From positions 124,816,394 through 124,880,393 of the forward strand of contig NC_079493.1 of NCBI RefSeq assembly GCF_030052815.1: a stretch of DNA of 64,000 nucleotides, given 5' to 3'. This document shows, one piece after another, positions 62,699 to 64,000 of this stretch (position 1 is its first letter; each line of letters opens with the position of its first letter). This DNA is from Hevea brasiliensis. Its lineage: Eukaryota > Streptophyta > Magnoliopsida > Malpighiales > Euphorbiaceae. Made by a program: the position numbers and the translations under genes. The notes beneath the pieces were generated by a model that was given only the letters and a program-made list of their open reading frames with translations, searched no databases and was not told the DNA's origin.

Positions 62699-64000
62699 CA
62701 AATTCCAACCCCAAAATCCCCACCGAACCAAACCCACTAACAAAACAATGGTAAAACCAAATTCAAATGCCAAACTAAGCAAAACCCATTCACATAGACG
62801 CACAGGAGTACTTGCCCACATAAGAATGTACAAAAATTGCAGTGAAGAATCCAAAAACACTAGCCATTTAAACACAAAAGTTTGAGAGAAATGCAGGTTA
62901 GATTATACCTGAGAAATCAATCAGTAAGATCTCGGATTGGTGAACAGGATCCTACGTTTTTGAATTTTATCTATTCTTTCTATATTCTATATTTGTGTTC
63001 TTATCAGATTATATCTTTTGGGTTTTGGGTTTTTTCTTTAAGCTCTAACATACCAGAACAATGACAAGATGATTTTGCTTTACTCATTTCTCAAATGCCA
63101 ATCTTTTCTTTTTGACTTGTGAGTAATTTAATTTTATTTTATTTTTTCAATAAAGAGAGCTAAAGCTCTAGAAGACAGTAATTTGAGTGGCTTTAACTAC
63201 ATTTGAAAGACTCTGATTTCTACTGTTCTAAATTACCAAGAGCCCATTGACTGACTTTAAGCAAATTTACTATACTGTCCTCACCATTCATCAGTTTTTT
63301 TTTTTTTTCTTTTTTCCTCTCCTCTGTGATGTTTAGTGTGATTTCAATAGTGACCATGGAATAAGTTGTTTGAGAATTTAAATTTATAAGATGAATGTAA
63401 AATACTTTTAATTTTAATTAAAAATAATTTAAATTTAAAAATTTAACCAACTATAATATATTAATTCAATAATATTATATAATATATAATTTTCGGAGTA
63501 TTATAAATCCATGATATATCTTTACTAGTTAATTATTGATTTATATTTATCATATTATCTAAAATTACAATATACTGATTTTTTTTATTAATTCAATATA
63601 TAAATTAAGTTATACAGTGATATATTAATATCATGTACAACATTGTAGCTTAAAATTGGTAAGCATATAGTTAGTGAGAATATTTTTTGCCATTTCATTT
63701 ATATCCAAAAATGGTGGATTTCATTCTAAAAAAAAATGATGGAAAAAAAATGAAAAATTATATTATACTCCTGAGATTTTATGTAAAATTAACAAATGAA
63801 ATTGTCAAACTAATAATAACGTGATAACTAAATGAAATGTAGTTATAATTTTTATAAAAAAATATTCTTAATACAAAAGAAAATAATTTTTTTATGAGAC
63901 TCATCATTATTAATTTATTATTATATAATTAATTTATTATTTTATGTAAATTATTATACATGGGATCACAGTAATAATATTTAATTACTTAAAAATATGA
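62699..64000. other. Distal AT-rich spacer, no gene seen
   Basis: Formerly the promoter side of the CIP7-like gene. It becomes very AT-rich after 63360, and the last 90 bp repeat 59279-59369. No gene was recognised. Confidence 0.45.

Overview
The window is nuclear DNA of a eudicot plant. It holds intron-rich genes with GT-AG splicing and plastid and secretory-pathway genes, together with Ty1/copia and L1-type transposons, MITEs and an MIR164 hairpin. Protein similarities and transposon styles would fit Malpighiales (Euphorbiaceae-like), but that placement is only a weak inference. I see no bacterial-type operon, CRISPR array or novel defence system. All gene identities rest on remembered family sequences, because no database was searched.

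Layout. 1-8.0 kb: a short non-autonomous LTR element (682-2734, 5-bp target duplication) and a structurally complete but coding-broken Ty1/copia element (3213-8022, 5-bp target duplication). 8-12 kb: AT-rich spacer with an L1 tail. 12.6-14.9 kb, minus: a P-class PPR gene. 17.1-24.1 kb, plus: an 11-exon SPT20/PHL-like transcription cofactor with long glutamine tracts and one GC-AG intron. 24.7-32.4 kb: transposon cluster with a second L1 tail, a 4.7-kb minus-strand LTR element without genes and with 838-bp LTRs, and a MITE nested inside another TIR element. 33.6-37.3 kb, plus: plastid ketoacyl-ACP synthase II (FAB1/KAS2), 13 exons, intact. 38.8-41.4 kb, minus: SEC22 R-SNARE, 5 coding exons, intact, 218 aa.

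43.3-62.7 kb is the most interesting part. Three genes in a row are decayed: an AlkB-like 2-oxoglutarate dioxygenase (+), a DUF936/CORD-type microtubule gene (-) and a COP1-interacting-protein-7-like gene (-). Each keeps recognisable exons but carries several stops or frameshifts. As I recall, Arabidopsis has the same three families side by side (AT3G14160-AT3G14170-AT3G14172). The block therefore looks like the losing copy of an ancient genome duplication. Two apparently functional genes sit inside it: a MIR164 precursor (46438-46532) and an S-protein homologue (SPH) secreted-protein gene (48644-49120).

The genes do not form one pathway. PHL-like acts in nuclear transcription and flowering, KASII in plastid fatty-acid elongation (16:0 to 18:0), SEC22 in ER-Golgi traffic, the PPR protein in organelle RNA processing, and miR164 in NAC-gene control. 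Much of the remaining DNA is transposon-derived or AT-rich with no recognisable function.
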